Source: Cryomorphaceae bacterium (GTDB lineage: Bacteria; Bacteroidota; Bacteroidia; Flavobacteriales; UBA7312). From it: a stretch of 15,251 bases of DNA. Positions within the stretch are counted from its first letter, which is position 1. Every line of letters starts with the position of its first letter. A program made the translations under genes and the position numbers. The notes under the pieces are model-generated. The model did not search any database and was not told where the DNA came from. It was given only the letters and a program-made list of their open reading frames with translations. Positions 7,112-14,444 of this stretch are shown one piece after another. The stretch covers positions 1 through 15,251 of the forward strand of contig JABAYQ010000108.1 in NCBI GenBank assembly GCA_018608925.1, read 5' to 3'.

Positions 7112-7127
7112 CAAAGATAGAAAGAAA
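7112..7127 (-). promoter_or_regulatory. Putative promoter of the cytochrome c-DUF5777-haem lipoprotein genes
   Basis: Read on the minus strand, TTTCTTTCTATCTTTG contains TATCTTTG (7119 to 7112), matching the Bacteroidota -7 consensus. The leader before the ATG at 7094 would be only about 10-15 bases. Fifteen of the 16 bases match the sequence before the lysyl oxidase gene. No good -33 TTTG is seen. Confidence 0.45.
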
Positions 7128-7204
7128 AAAGATTTAAAACTTAATCTTTGTTGTTGGCTTAGCGATTAATACCCGCCCAAGTATTTATTTTAGTGGGTGT
7201 TAGG

Positions 7205-7636
7205 CTATTTTTTTCTTTTTTCAATAACTGTATAATTTGGGTTTTCGACATTAAGACCTGTACTCAAGAGCTCAAGCTTTATTTTGTCTTTATTAATCAC
7301 TACAAATTTAAAAGCGTCAGCTTTGTTTGGTCCTGAACAATGTTCAAAAATTTTATTCTTTTCAACCCACCAAGTGCCTTTTTCTGTAAATTCTCTAGTT
7401 TTCGCAATAGTTTTTGTCTTAAAGTGTACGATATAAGTCCCATCTTCATTTCTTATCATTTCCCATTCCTTATACACACCTTTAGTCTGTTGACCTGTTT
7501 CTGAACCAGTCCAAGCGCCCACTAGTCGTTTGTCAATAGTTTTTCCGTTAGGTAAAGACATAATTGTAATACAAGAAGTAAGGCCGATTGCAATAGTTAT
7601 TAATAGGCTTAAAATAGATATGTTTATTTTTTTCAT
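7205..7636 (-). CDS. Small lipoprotein of unknown function, possibly lipocalin-like
   Basis: The 143-residue product begins with a lipoprotein signal whose lipobox is GLTSC (Cys22). The mature part has the strand pattern seen in small lipocalin-like proteins: LVGAWTGSE near the start, then EDGTYIVHF, then GTWWVEKNKIFEH. I do not recognise the family with confidence and no catalytic motif is visible. It ends in a basic EKRKK tail. It lies alone between two operons, about 105 bases before the cytochrome c gene and 285 bases after the aldehyde dehydrogenase gene, with a terminator upstream of it, so it is probably transcribed by itself. No convincing TAnnTTTG element is visible just upstream. 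Confidence 0.7.
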   Translation of the reverse strand: MKKINISILSLLITIAIGLTSCITIMSLPNGKTIDKRLVGAWTGSETGQQTKGVYKEWEMIRNEDGTYIVHFKTKTIAKTREFTEKGTWWVEKNKIFEHCSGPNKADAFKFVVINKDKIKLELLSTGLNVENPNYTVIEKRKK

Positions 7637-7737
7637 GATTTGTAGTTTGTTTGATATAGTGTTTTCTGTTATCGATCGGAAAGGCTCTGTTTTGTCTTTT
7701 AGATACCAATGTCACATGTTTCAGACGCTCAAAAACA
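7637..7737. other. Non-coding interval upstream of the small lipoprotein gene
   Basis: No gene is supported here. The stretch 7680-7735 is less AT-rich than other gaps and has a distinctive sequence around GTGACATTGG (minus strand). From memory only, it recalls terminal regions of IS21-type elements in this phylum. No transposase is present nearby, so at most it would be a remnant. Confidence 0.25.
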
Positions 7738-7851
7738 TCAAAACAATGTAGCTCCCTTTATTTTTTTAATAGAAAACTTAGCTAAAATTCGGCCTTCTTT
7801 TACGCACGTCTCTAGTACAAGACGGTTAGTATTGTGATTAGTAAGTTTCAT
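7738..7851 (-). CDS. Possible 37-residue ORF or 5' remnant of a gene
   Basis: An ATG at 7851 opens a 37-codon frame beginning MKLTNHNTNRLVLETC and ending KKIKGATLF, closed by TGA at 7738. It starts 17 bases beyond the aldehyde dehydrogenase terminator. The sequence looks protein-like (NRLVLE with alternating residues) but has no signal peptide or known motif. It could be a small gene, or the N-terminus of a longer gene cut off by a past insertion or deletion. An open frame of this length also arises easily by chance. Confidence 0.25.
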   Translation of the reverse strand: MKLTNHNTNRLVLETCVKEGRILAKFSIKKIKGATLF

Positions 7852-7867
7852 GGTATTTGCAAGCTAC

Positions 7868-7903
7868 AAAAAAAAGCCACATCCTAAAGGGTGTGGCTTT
7901 TTT
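7868..7903 (-). terminator. Intrinsic terminator after the aldehyde dehydrogenase gene (probably bidirectional)
   Basis: A 9-base stem (GCCACATCC with GGGTGTGGC on the plus strand) closes a TAAA loop. It is flanked by eight A on the left and six T on the right, so either strand reads as stem plus U-run. It lies 21 bases after the stop codon of the aldehyde dehydrogenase gene and should end the M23-GH3-dxr-rseP-ALDH transcript. On the minus strand the stem has one C/A mismatch; on the plus strand that position is a G-T wobble. Confidence 0.85.
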
Positions 7904-7923
7904 AATTTATAGAATTATATAGC

Positions 7924-9468
7924 TTATAAATCGAACTTGATCCCTTGAGCTAAAGGAAGTTCGTCTGAGTAGTTTATTGTGTTAGTTTGTCTTCTCATAT
8001 ATACTTTCCAAGCATCAGAACCTGACTCTCTACCTCCACCAGTCTCTTTTTCGCCACCAAAAGCACCACCAATCTCAGCACCCGAAGTACCAATATTAAC
8101 GTTTGCAATTCCGCAGTCAGAACCAGCATAAGACAAGAATTTCTCTGCTTCTTTTAGTTCGTTAGTCATTACCGCTGAAGACAAGCCTTGAGCTACTCCG
8201 TTTTGTTGCTCGATAGCGTTTTCTATCTCACCCGAATATTTCATTAGGTATAAGATAGGAGCAAATGTTTCGTGTTGCACTATCTCATAATGGTTTTCTG
8301 CTTCAATAATCGCTGGTTTTACATAACAGCCGCTTTCATATCCTGGGCCTTGTAAAACACCACCATCAACCAATACGTTTCCGCCTTCTGCTTTTGCTTT
8401 TTCGATAGCCGCTAAATAAGTGTTTACCGAATCGTGATCAATAAGTGGTCCGATATGGTTCTTTTCGTCTAATGGATTACCGATAGTTAACTGGCCGTAA
8501 GCCCCAACAATTGCGTCTCTTACTTTATCGTAAACCGATTCGTGAATAATAAGTCTTCTTGTAGAAGTACAACGCTGTCCGCAAGTTCCTACAGCACCAA
8601 ATACTGCACCCGGAACAACTACTTTTAAATCTGCAGTTGGAGTAATAATAATAGCGTTGTTACCTCCTAACTCTAATAAAGATTTTCCGAAACGCTGCGC
8701 AACAGTAGCGCCAACAATTCGTCCCATTCTGGTAGAACCAGTAGCAGAAACTAAAGGAATACGAGTATCGGTAGTCATCATTTCACCAACTTTATAGTCT
8801 CCGTTAATAATACAAGAGATTCCTTCTGGTAAATTGTTTTCTTTTAAAATATCGGCAATAATGTTTTGACAAGCAACCGAACATAAAGGAGCCTTTTCAG
8901 AACCTTTCCAAACACACACATCGCCACAAATCCAAGCCAACGCAGTATTCCAAGCCCAAACAGCAACAGGGAAGTTAAATGCAGAGATTATACCAACTAC
9001 ACCTATTGGGTGCCATTGCTCTCTCATTACGTGACCAGGACGCTCAGAAGGAATAGTTTGTCCGTTTAATTGTCTTGATAGTCCTACCGCAAAATCGCAG
9101 ATGTCAATCATTTCCTGAACCTCTCCGTAACCTTCTTGTAATGATTTACCCATCTCGTAAGAAACCAATTTACCAAGCGGCTCTTTTAAGTCTCTTAGTT
9201 TGTTTCCGAACTGACGAACAATCTCCCCTCTTTGTGGAGCAGGAATGTCTCTAAAAGTTTTAAAAGCTTCGGTTGCCGTAGCCATTACCTTTTGGTAATC
9301 TTCTTTAGTAGTAGCTTTTACTTTTCCGATTAACTTTCCGTCAACAGGCGAGTAACTTTCGAGAAGTTCTCCGTTAGAAAAATTATTAGAACCCGTAGAA
9401 GTTCCAAGGTTTACATCTTTTAAGCCTAAGTCTTTTAAGGCTTGATCAATTCCAAAATTTTGAGACAT
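7924..9468 (-). CDS. amaB: ALDH7-type aldehyde dehydrogenase (probable alpha-aminoadipic semialdehyde dehydrogenase)
   Basis: The 514-residue product is an NAD(P)-dependent aldehyde dehydrogenase resembling the ALDH7/antiquitin branch, which oxidises alpha-aminoadipate semialdehyde (allysine) to aminoadipate in lysine breakdown. It has the catalytic Glu266 in LLELGGNNA and the nucleophile Cys300 in GQRCTSTRR, spaced as in the superfamily. The coenzyme-fold segment ISAFNFPVAVWAWN and the antiquitin-like C-terminal region GGEKETGGGRESGSDAWK also fit. No signal peptide is present, so it is cytosolic. It begins 27 bases after rseP and is followed by a terminator, so it is likely the last gene of that operon. 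Superfamily and ALDH7 assignment are good; the exact substrate is not proven by sequence, and other semialdehydes are possible. Confidence 0.87.
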   Translation of the reverse strand: MSQNFGIDQALKDLGLKDVNLGTSTGSNNFSNGELLESYSPVDGKLIGKVKATTKEDYQKVMATATEAFKTFRDIPAPQRGEIVRQFGNKLRDLKEPLGKLVSYEMGKSLQEGYGEVQEMIDICDFAVGLSRQLNGQTIPSERPGHVMREQWHPIGVVGIISAFNFPVAVWAWNTALAWICGDVCVWKGSEKAPLCSVACQNIIADILKENNLPEGISCIINGDYKVGEMMTTDTRIPLVSATGSTRMGRIVGATVAQRFGKSLLELGGNNAIIITPTADLKVVVPGAVFGAVGTCGQRCTSTRRLIIHESVYDKVRDAIVGAYGQLTIGNPLDEKNHIGPLIDHDSVNTYLAAIEKAKAEGGNVLVDGGVLQGPGYESGCYVKPAIIEAENHYEIVQHETFAPILYLMKYSGEIENAIEQQNGVAQGLSSAVMTNELKEAEKFLSYAGSDCGIANVNIGTSGAEIGGAFGGEKETGGGRESGSDAWKVYMRRQTNTINYSDELPLAQGIKFDL

Positions 9469-9495
9469 TTGTTTAAGATTTAAGTTCGTTTATTG

Positions 9496-10830
9496 TTAAG
9501 ATAAAAGTTTAAAAATATCGTTTCCGTTTGCATAAAGCACCAGACCCATTAATAAAATGATACCGATTGTTTGGGCAACTTCCATTACTTTTTCGTGAGG
9601 TTTTCTGCCAGTAATTACTTCGTAAAGTAAAAACATAACGTGGCCACCATCTAAAGCAGGAATGGGTAATAAGTTAAGCACCGCTAACATAATAGAAAGC
9701 AAAGCTGTTATTTCCCAAAAGCTTTGCCAGTGCCATTGGTTAGGAAATATTCCTCCAATACTTATAAAACCTCCAACCGAATCAGGCGATTTTTTAATCA
9801 ACCTAAATTGTTTGAAGTAGTTATTTATTTCAGATTTAGTTTTTGCAATTGCCGCAGGAAAAGCAGACAAAAGAGTGTATTTTTCTTCTTCTAATTGGAA
9901 CTGACTAGCAAAAGGCATTAGGGTAACGCCCAATCTTTCGCTTTCTAGTAAAAAGTTTAGTTCTACCTCTTCTTGGTCTCTTTCCAGAACAAGCTTAACA
10001 GAGTCTCCTACTAAGGTAGGAACATAGTCCATTACGTTGCCAGCATAAAACATGTCTTTGTCGTTTATGCGTACAATTTTATCTCCTTCTATGGCTCCGT
10101 ATTGTTGGGCAACAGAACTGTCGGAAAAGCCTGCAATTACGAAAGGAAGATTAGGGCTAAACAAACGATTTTTGTCTAGCATTGCTAGTTTTACTTCTTC
10201 TGTAAATGGGATGTCCACTTTATTTCCTTCTCTTATAACGGTAACTACATTAGCGTCATTAAGGATTAGCTTTTCTATTACTTCTTTATGAAGGGCTCCA
10301 TTGGAATGGGCAAATTTTTCTAACTCAACACCATCAACAGAATAGAGCATATCTCCGTTTTGGAAACCCGCAACTACTCCAAGAGAATCACAATAAACTC
10401 CGGCTTCTGCATTTTGAGCAGGCAAGAATTTTTCGCCATAAGCAAATAGAGTAAACAGATAAATTACGAAAGCTAAAATTACGTTTACCGTAACCCCACC
10501 AAGCATAATAATTAGTCGTTGCCACGCTGGCTTCGATCTAAATTCCCAAGGTTGAGGAGGTAGAGCCATTTGCTCTTTGTCCATCGACTCGTCTATCATT
10601 CCGGCAATCTTTACATAGCCACCTAATGGCAACCATCCGATTCCGTATTCGGTATCCCCAATTTTTGTTTTGAAAACAGAAAACCAAGGGTCGAAAAACA
10701 AATAAAATTTTTCAACTTTAGTTTTAAATAATTTTGCTGGTATAAAGTGGCCTAGTTCGTGTAAAACAACTAATATGGATAAACTTAGTAGTAGTTGAGC
10801 GCCTTTTATTATAATAACGGGTATTTCCAT
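9496..10830 (-). CDS. rseP: RseP-type site-2 intramembrane zinc metalloprotease
   Basis: The 444-residue membrane protease of family M50 cuts transmembrane segments, classically of anti-sigma factors or remnant signal peptides. The first membrane helix carries the zinc motif HELGH (His24, Glu25, His28). The GYVKIAGM loop follows, then a second membrane segment near 107-132 and two PDZ-like regions (about 140-210 and 225-300). The third zinc ligand Asp394 lies in LPIPALDGGH, before a last hydrophobic helix near the C-terminus. The length fits the family. It follows dxr by 6 bases, a pairing common in bacteria, and precedes the aldehyde dehydrogenase gene. No anti-sigma factor gene is in the window, so its substrate here is unknown. 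Confidence 0.95.
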   Translation of the reverse strand: MEIPVIIIKGAQLLLSLSILVVLHELGHFIPAKLFKTKVEKFYLFFDPWFSVFKTKIGDTEYGIGWLPLGGYVKIAGMIDESMDKEQMALPPQPWEFRSKPAWQRLIIMLGGVTVNVILAFVIYLFTLFAYGEKFLPAQNAEAGVYCDSLGVVAGFQNGDMLYSVDGVELEKFAHSNGALHKEVIEKLILNDANVVTVIREGNKVDIPFTEEVKLAMLDKNRLFSPNLPFVIAGFSDSSVAQQYGAIEGDKIVRINDKDMFYAGNVMDYVPTLVGDSVKLVLERDQEEVELNFLLESERLGVTLMPFASQFQLEEEKYTLLSAFPAAIAKTKSEINNYFKQFRLIKKSPDSVGGFISIGGIFPNQWHWQSFWEITALLSIMLAVLNLLPIPALDGGHVMFLLYEVITGRKPHEKVMEVAQTIGIILLMGLVLYANGNDIFKLLS

Positions 10831-10836
10831 GTATTT

Positions 10837-11997
10837 TTATTTTATTAATTGTTGAGCTAATTGACGAGCTTCATGGTCAGAGCTAACAAAATCATCGTAA
10901 TTCGGATTGGGCACAAAAGTAGCTTTTTCTAAACAATTTTGCACCACATCTGACATTTGTAAGAAGCCAACCTTATCTTTTAAGAATGCGTCTACAACCA
11001 CCTCATTTGCAGCGTTTAGCACACAAGCACTGTTGCCTCCTTTTTCCATAGCATGGTATGCTAACGATAAGTTTCTAAAAGTATTACTATCTGCTTTTTC
11101 AAAAGTAAGCGATGGGTAATCCATAAAATTAAAGCGCTCAAAAGTGTTTTGTATTCTATGTGGGTAGGCAAGAGCGTATTGTATCGGAAGCTTCATATCT
11201 GGCACTCCCATTTGAGCCTTCATAGATCCGTCTTCAAACTGAACGATCGAATGAACAATCGATTGAGGATGAACGATAACGTCTATTTGTTCTGGTTTTA
11301 AATCGAACAACCACTTTGCTTCAATAACCTCCAACCCTTTATTCATTAAAGAAGCAGAGTCGATAGTAATTTTAGCGCCCATTTCCCAGTTTGGGTGTTT
11401 CAAGGCTTGTTCTTTAGTTACGTTTGCTAGCTTTTCAGCGGTCCAACCTCTAAAAGGTCCGCCCGATGCCGTCAAATAAATTTTCTCAATAGGGTTTTGA
11501 TATTCCCCTACTAAACACTGAAAAATAGCAGAATGTTCCGAATCAACAGGCAAGATATTTACTCCGTATTGTTTGCACAAATTGGTAATTAAAGAACCCG
11601 CTACCACCAAGGTTTCTTTATTGGCCAAGGCAATCTGCTTTTTGTTTTTAATGGCGTTAATGGTAGGCTTAAGCCCAGAATAACCAACCAAAGCGGTTAG
11701 TACTAAATCAATAGTATCCATTTCTACTACTTGCGCTAAAGCTTCCTTTCCGGCATACACCTTAATCTGATGAGGCTCTAAAGCATCCTGAACTTCTTTA
11801 AACTTGCTTTCGTCTACAATAACCACACAGTTTGGCTTAAACTCGATCGATTGTTTGATCAGAAGATCACTATTTCTATTAGCAGTAAGCGCTTCGACTT
11901 CAAATAATTCTGGGTGACTTTTAATAACGTCTAAAGCCTGGGTTCCGATAGAACCTGTAGAACCTAATATTGCAATTCTTTTTTTCTTATTTGTCAT
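10837..11997 (-). CDS. dxr: 1-deoxy-D-xylulose 5-phosphate reductoisomerase
   Basis: This cytosolic enzyme converts 1-deoxy-D-xylulose 5-phosphate to 2-C-methyl-D-erythritol 4-phosphate with NADPH, the committed step of the MEP isoprenoid pathway. The 386-residue product has full length. It shows the NADPH-binding LGSTGSIG (12-18), LANKETLV, the metal-binding VDSEHS (Asp152, Glu154), ASGGPFRG, HPNWEMGAKITIDSA, and MNKGLE with Glu223. Its ATG at 11997 overlaps the end of the GH3 gene by 11 bases and its stop is 6 bases from rseP, so it is translated from a polycistronic message. The gene is also called ispC. Confidence 0.97.
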   Translation of the reverse strand: MTNKKKRIAILGSTGSIGTQALDVIKSHPELFEVEALTANRNSDLLIKQSIEFKPNCVVIVDESKFKEVQDALEPHQIKVYAGKEALAQVVEMDTIDLVLTALVGYSGLKPTINAIKNKKQIALANKETLVVAGSLITNLCKQYGVNILPVDSEHSAIFQCLVGEYQNPIEKIYLTASGGPFRGWTAEKLANVTKEQALKHPNWEMGAKITIDSASLMNKGLEVIEAKWLFDLKPEQIDVIVHPQSIVHSIVQFEDGSMKAQMGVPDMKLPIQYALAYPHRIQNTFERFNFMDYPSLTFEKADSNTFRNLSLAYHAMEKGGNSACVLNAANEVVVDAFLKDKVGFLQMSDVVQNCLEKATFVPNPNYDDFVSSDHEARQLAQQLIK

Positions 11998-13486
11998 ATG
12001 CTTGTTGAGTTAAAAGGTCGGCGATCTTTCTGTCGTTTGCTAATCTAGGCACTTTATTCTGACCACCTAATTTGCCAACCGATTTCATATACGATCTAAA
12101 ACCACTCTTTTTTATTGGATTAACAACCAATGGTTGCAATACATTACCTTCGATTAAATCGTTGTAATAGCTGTTTTGTATTCTCATTTCCTGATCCAGT
12201 AAAGCAGAAAATTTCTTTATGTTTTGGGGCAATTCTTCAAATTCTATTAGCCATTCGTGATAAGGAAGCCCTTTTACAGGACTAATTTGAGGGGCAACAT
12301 GAAATTCGTTTACACCCATTTCCATTGTAGCAACGCATTTTTTCATTGCTTCTTCTACCTCTTTAGCAATAACGTGTTCGCCAAAGGCTGAGGTGAAATG
12401 TTTTATACGTCCGCTAACTACAATTTTATAAGGGTCTCTAGAAACAAAACGAACGGTATCACCAATGCTGTAACCCCAAAGGCCAGCGTTGGTGTTTAAA
12501 ATAAGTGCGTAGTCGACTCCCATTTCTATCTCTTCAAGGCTAAGTCTTGGCGGGTTTTGGTCAAAATAATTTTGTGCCGGAATAAATTCGTAAAAAATAC
12601 CATGGTCAACGCACAACAACAATCCCTTGTCGTTTTGTTTGTTCTGATAAGCGATAAAACCTTCGGAAGCAGGATAAGTTTCTATGCTCGGAACGTGCTT
12701 TCCGATCAAGTCCAAAAAGCGTTTTTTGTAAGGCTCGAAGTTAACTCCTCCGTAAATAAACAGACTAAAATTAGGAAACACCTGTGCAATAGATTGATTG
12801 CGAATAGAGTTTATTTTTTCGAAATACATCTGAACCCATGGTGGAATACCACTAATTATTCCCATGTCTTCATCTATCGTTTCCGCTACAATTTTATCTA
12901 CTTTTTTCTCCCAATCGTCCATACAGTTGGTCTCGTAGGAAGGCAGATTGTTAGATTTTAAATACCAAGGTAGGTGGTGAGCTACAATTCCGGATAGTCT
13001 GCCAATCGGAGATTTTTTACTAAAATCGAGAACAGGGCTTCCTTGGATAAACATATTTTTCCCCTTTAAAAATTCTGTTTTTCCTGATTCGTGGATATAA
13101 CTAAGAATAGCGTCTTTAGCACATTTTAAGTGAAAGGGCATCGACTCTTTAGAAATGGGAATGTATTTTTCTCCAGAAGTTGTTCCAGAGGTTTTGCAAA
13201 AGTAAAGGGGTTTTCCTGGCCAAAGAATATTTTCTTGACCTTCTAAAGTCTTTTCTATATAAGGCTTTAGATCTTCGTAATCTACAATAGGAACTAAGCG
13301 TTTATAATCTTGGTAGGTTTTTATGTTTTTAAAATGATGGTCTATACCAAATTGAGTGTTCTTGGCTTTCTTGACTAAACCTTCCAAAAGCTTGTTTTGA
13401 GCTATAATGGGGTTTTTAATCCAGAAATTATTTTTTTTATGCACTCTATTTGAGTACAACACAATAAGGTTAGCAATTATACCCAT
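11987..13486 (-). CDS. GH3-family acyl-adenylate-forming protein
   Basis: The 499-residue product belongs to the GH3 group of the adenylate-forming superfamily. In plants these proteins adenylate hormones such as auxin and join them to amino acids; the bacterial members have no settled role. The ATP-binding loop is TSGTTSGEK (99-107). Other superfamily-type motifs are YPASEGF with Glu275 and GYSIGDTVRFVS, followed by the hinge-type SGRIKHFTSAFGE. A hydrophobic N-terminal segment (GIIANLIVLY) is too short to be a clear membrane anchor. Its ATG overlaps the M23 stop codon by one base (TAATG), suggesting translational coupling, and its end overlaps dxr. Fold and chemistry are well supported; the acid and amine substrates are unknown. 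Confidence 0.88.
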   Translation of the reverse strand: MGIIANLIVLYSNRVHKKNNFWIKNPIIAQNKLLEGLVKKAKNTQFGIDHHFKNIKTYQDYKRLVPIVDYEDLKPYIEKTLEGQENILWPGKPLYFCKTSGTTSGEKYIPISKESMPFHLKCAKDAILSYIHESGKTEFLKGKNMFIQGSPVLDFSKKSPIGRLSGIVAHHLPWYLKSNNLPSYETNCMDDWEKKVDKIVAETIDEDMGIISGIPPWVQMYFEKINSIRNQSIAQVFPNFSLFIYGGVNFEPYKKRFLDLIGKHVPSIETYPASEGFIAYQNKQNDKGLLLCVDHGIFYEFIPAQNYFDQNPPRLSLEEIEMGVDYALILNTNAGLWGYSIGDTVRFVSRDPYKIVVSGRIKHFTSAFGEHVIAKEVEEAMKKCVATMEMGVNEFHVAPQISPVKGLPYHEWLIEFEELPQNIKKFSALLDQEMRIQNSYYNDLIEGNVLQPLVVNPIKKSGFRSYMKSVGKLGGQNKVPRLANDRKIADLLTQQAYDK

Positions 13487-14349
13487 TAAAATAAAATATA
13501 TTGTTCTGGGTTAATAGCTTCTCCCTTATACCAAAGTTCGAAATGTAAATGGGGTCCGCTAGACCATTTGCCCGAATTGCCAATAATTGCGATAGGGTCT
13601 CCTGCTCCGACGTTATCGCCTTCTTTTTTAAGCAAGACAGAATTATGTTTGTAAATAGAAACAAGATTGTTTTTATGCATTACAGCAACAACGTTTCCTG
13701 TTTCGGCAGTCCAGTTAGCAAATATCACCACCCCATCTAGAGTAGATTTTATAAGCTCATTTTCTTTAGAAACAACATCTATTCCGTAATGGCTTTGTTC
13801 TTTGTCAAACTTTTCGATTACAATTCCTTCAATAGGTTTGAAAAACAAGACTTCATATATTTCGTTGACTTCTTTTTTATTGTTAGAAAAGATGTTGAAT
13901 TTTTCTTCGGTTTCTATCTGAACTCTTAATAGAGAATCTTCCAAGTTTTTTTCAAAAACAATATCTTGTCTGATGTCATTATCAGAAATACTATCTAAAA
14001 GCGCTTTTTGTACCGGCAAGCCAACTACGATGTTTTTTATATTGGCAAGATATTTTTGGTTTTGCTCTAAGTCTAATATTAAAGAGTCTGACATCTGGTT
14101 TAGCTCCAGAACTTTTTTTCTTATATCAGAACTAGTGTATCCAGGGATGTACTCTCTTATAGGGGTAAAGGAAATAACGGCGCTAGTTCCTCCAATTAAA
14201 ATTATAATTGAGGATAGCACAAAAATAAAAACACTAATCCTAGAAGCTTTGAACGTTAACCTTTCTTCAAAGTTTTCACTATTTAGGATTACCAAGCGAT
14301 ACTTCGCTTTCCATTTTTTCCAAAAATTTCTTTTTTCTTTGTGACTCAT
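13486..14349 (-). CDS. Membrane-anchored M23-family (LytM-type) metallopeptidase
   Basis: The 287-residue protein has a basic N-terminal cytosolic segment, one membrane helix near residues 39-62 (ISVFIFVLSSIIILIGGTSA), then a coiled-coil-prone region and a C-terminal M23 peptidase domain in the periplasm. Zinc-site residues are His187 and Asp191 in HYGIDV and the HLH motif at 267-269 in GPHLHFE. These are intact, so it is probably an active peptidoglycan endopeptidase rather than a degenerate activator. The ATG at 14349 is chosen over the TTG at 14361. It is the first gene of the minus-strand operon and is divergent from the SprE-like gene. Its natural substrate is inferred from the family. 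Confidence 0.9.
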   Translation of the reverse strand: MSHKEKRNFWKKWKAKYRLVILNSENFEERLTFKASRISVFIFVLSSIIILIGGTSAVISFTPIREYIPGYTSSDIRKKVLELNQMSDSLILDLEQNQKYLANIKNIVVGLPVQKALLDSISDNDIRQDIVFEKNLEDSLLRVQIETEEKFNIFSNNKKEVNEIYEVLFFKPIEGIVIEKFDKEQSHYGIDVVSKENELIKSTLDGVVIFANWTAETGNVVAVMHKNNLVSIYKHNSVLLKKEGDNVGAGDPIAIIGNSGKWSSGPHLHFELWYKGEAINPEQYILF

Positions 14350-14414
14350 AATGCTAGGCAAATATCCAAAATTTTATGTCAACCTCTTTTTTCTTTTTGT
14401 TTAATAAAATAAAA

Positions 14415-14422
14415 TAATTTTG
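14415..14422 (+). promoter_or_regulatory. Putative -7 promoter element of the sprE/porW-like gene
   Basis: TAATTTTG matches TAnnTTTG, with a TTTG at 14396-14399, 15 bases upstream, somewhat closer than usual for a -33 element. Transcription would start near 14428, 17 bases before the ATG. Confidence 0.45.
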
Positions 14423-14428
14423 CAGCTA

Positions 14429-14436
14429 CAAAGTTA
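14429..14436 (-). promoter_or_regulatory. Putative -7 promoter element of the M23-GH3-dxr-rseP-ALDH operon
   Basis: Read on the minus strand, TAACTTTG matches TAnnTTTG. It would give a leader of about 70 bases before the M23 ATG at 14349. It lies 6 bases from the opposite-facing element at 14415-14422. Confidence 0.4.
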
Positions 14437-14444
14437 TCGTTAAG

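Noticed and set aside
7165..7200. Imperfect inverted repeat (CGCCCA and TGGGTG) downstream of the small lipoprotein gene as its terminator
   Set aside because: On the minus-strand transcript the stem has a mismatch, the loop is long and no U-run follows.
7530..7751. 73-codon plus-strand open frame across the start of the small lipoprotein gene
   Set aside because: It is partly antisense to the lipoprotein and partly in non-coding DNA, with no recognisable features.
12557..12961. 134-codon plus-strand open frame opposite the GH3 gene
   Set aside because: It is wholly antisense to a conserved enzyme, has no recognisable motif, and is explained by the codon pattern of the real gene.
13470..13664. 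64-codon minus-strand frame across the M23/GH3 junction
   Set aside because: It overlaps two well-supported genes in another frame and has no protein-like features.
13973..14344. 123-codon plus-strand open frame opposite the M23 gene
   Set aside because: It is a reverse-strand shadow of the M23 gene with no start context or family resemblance.
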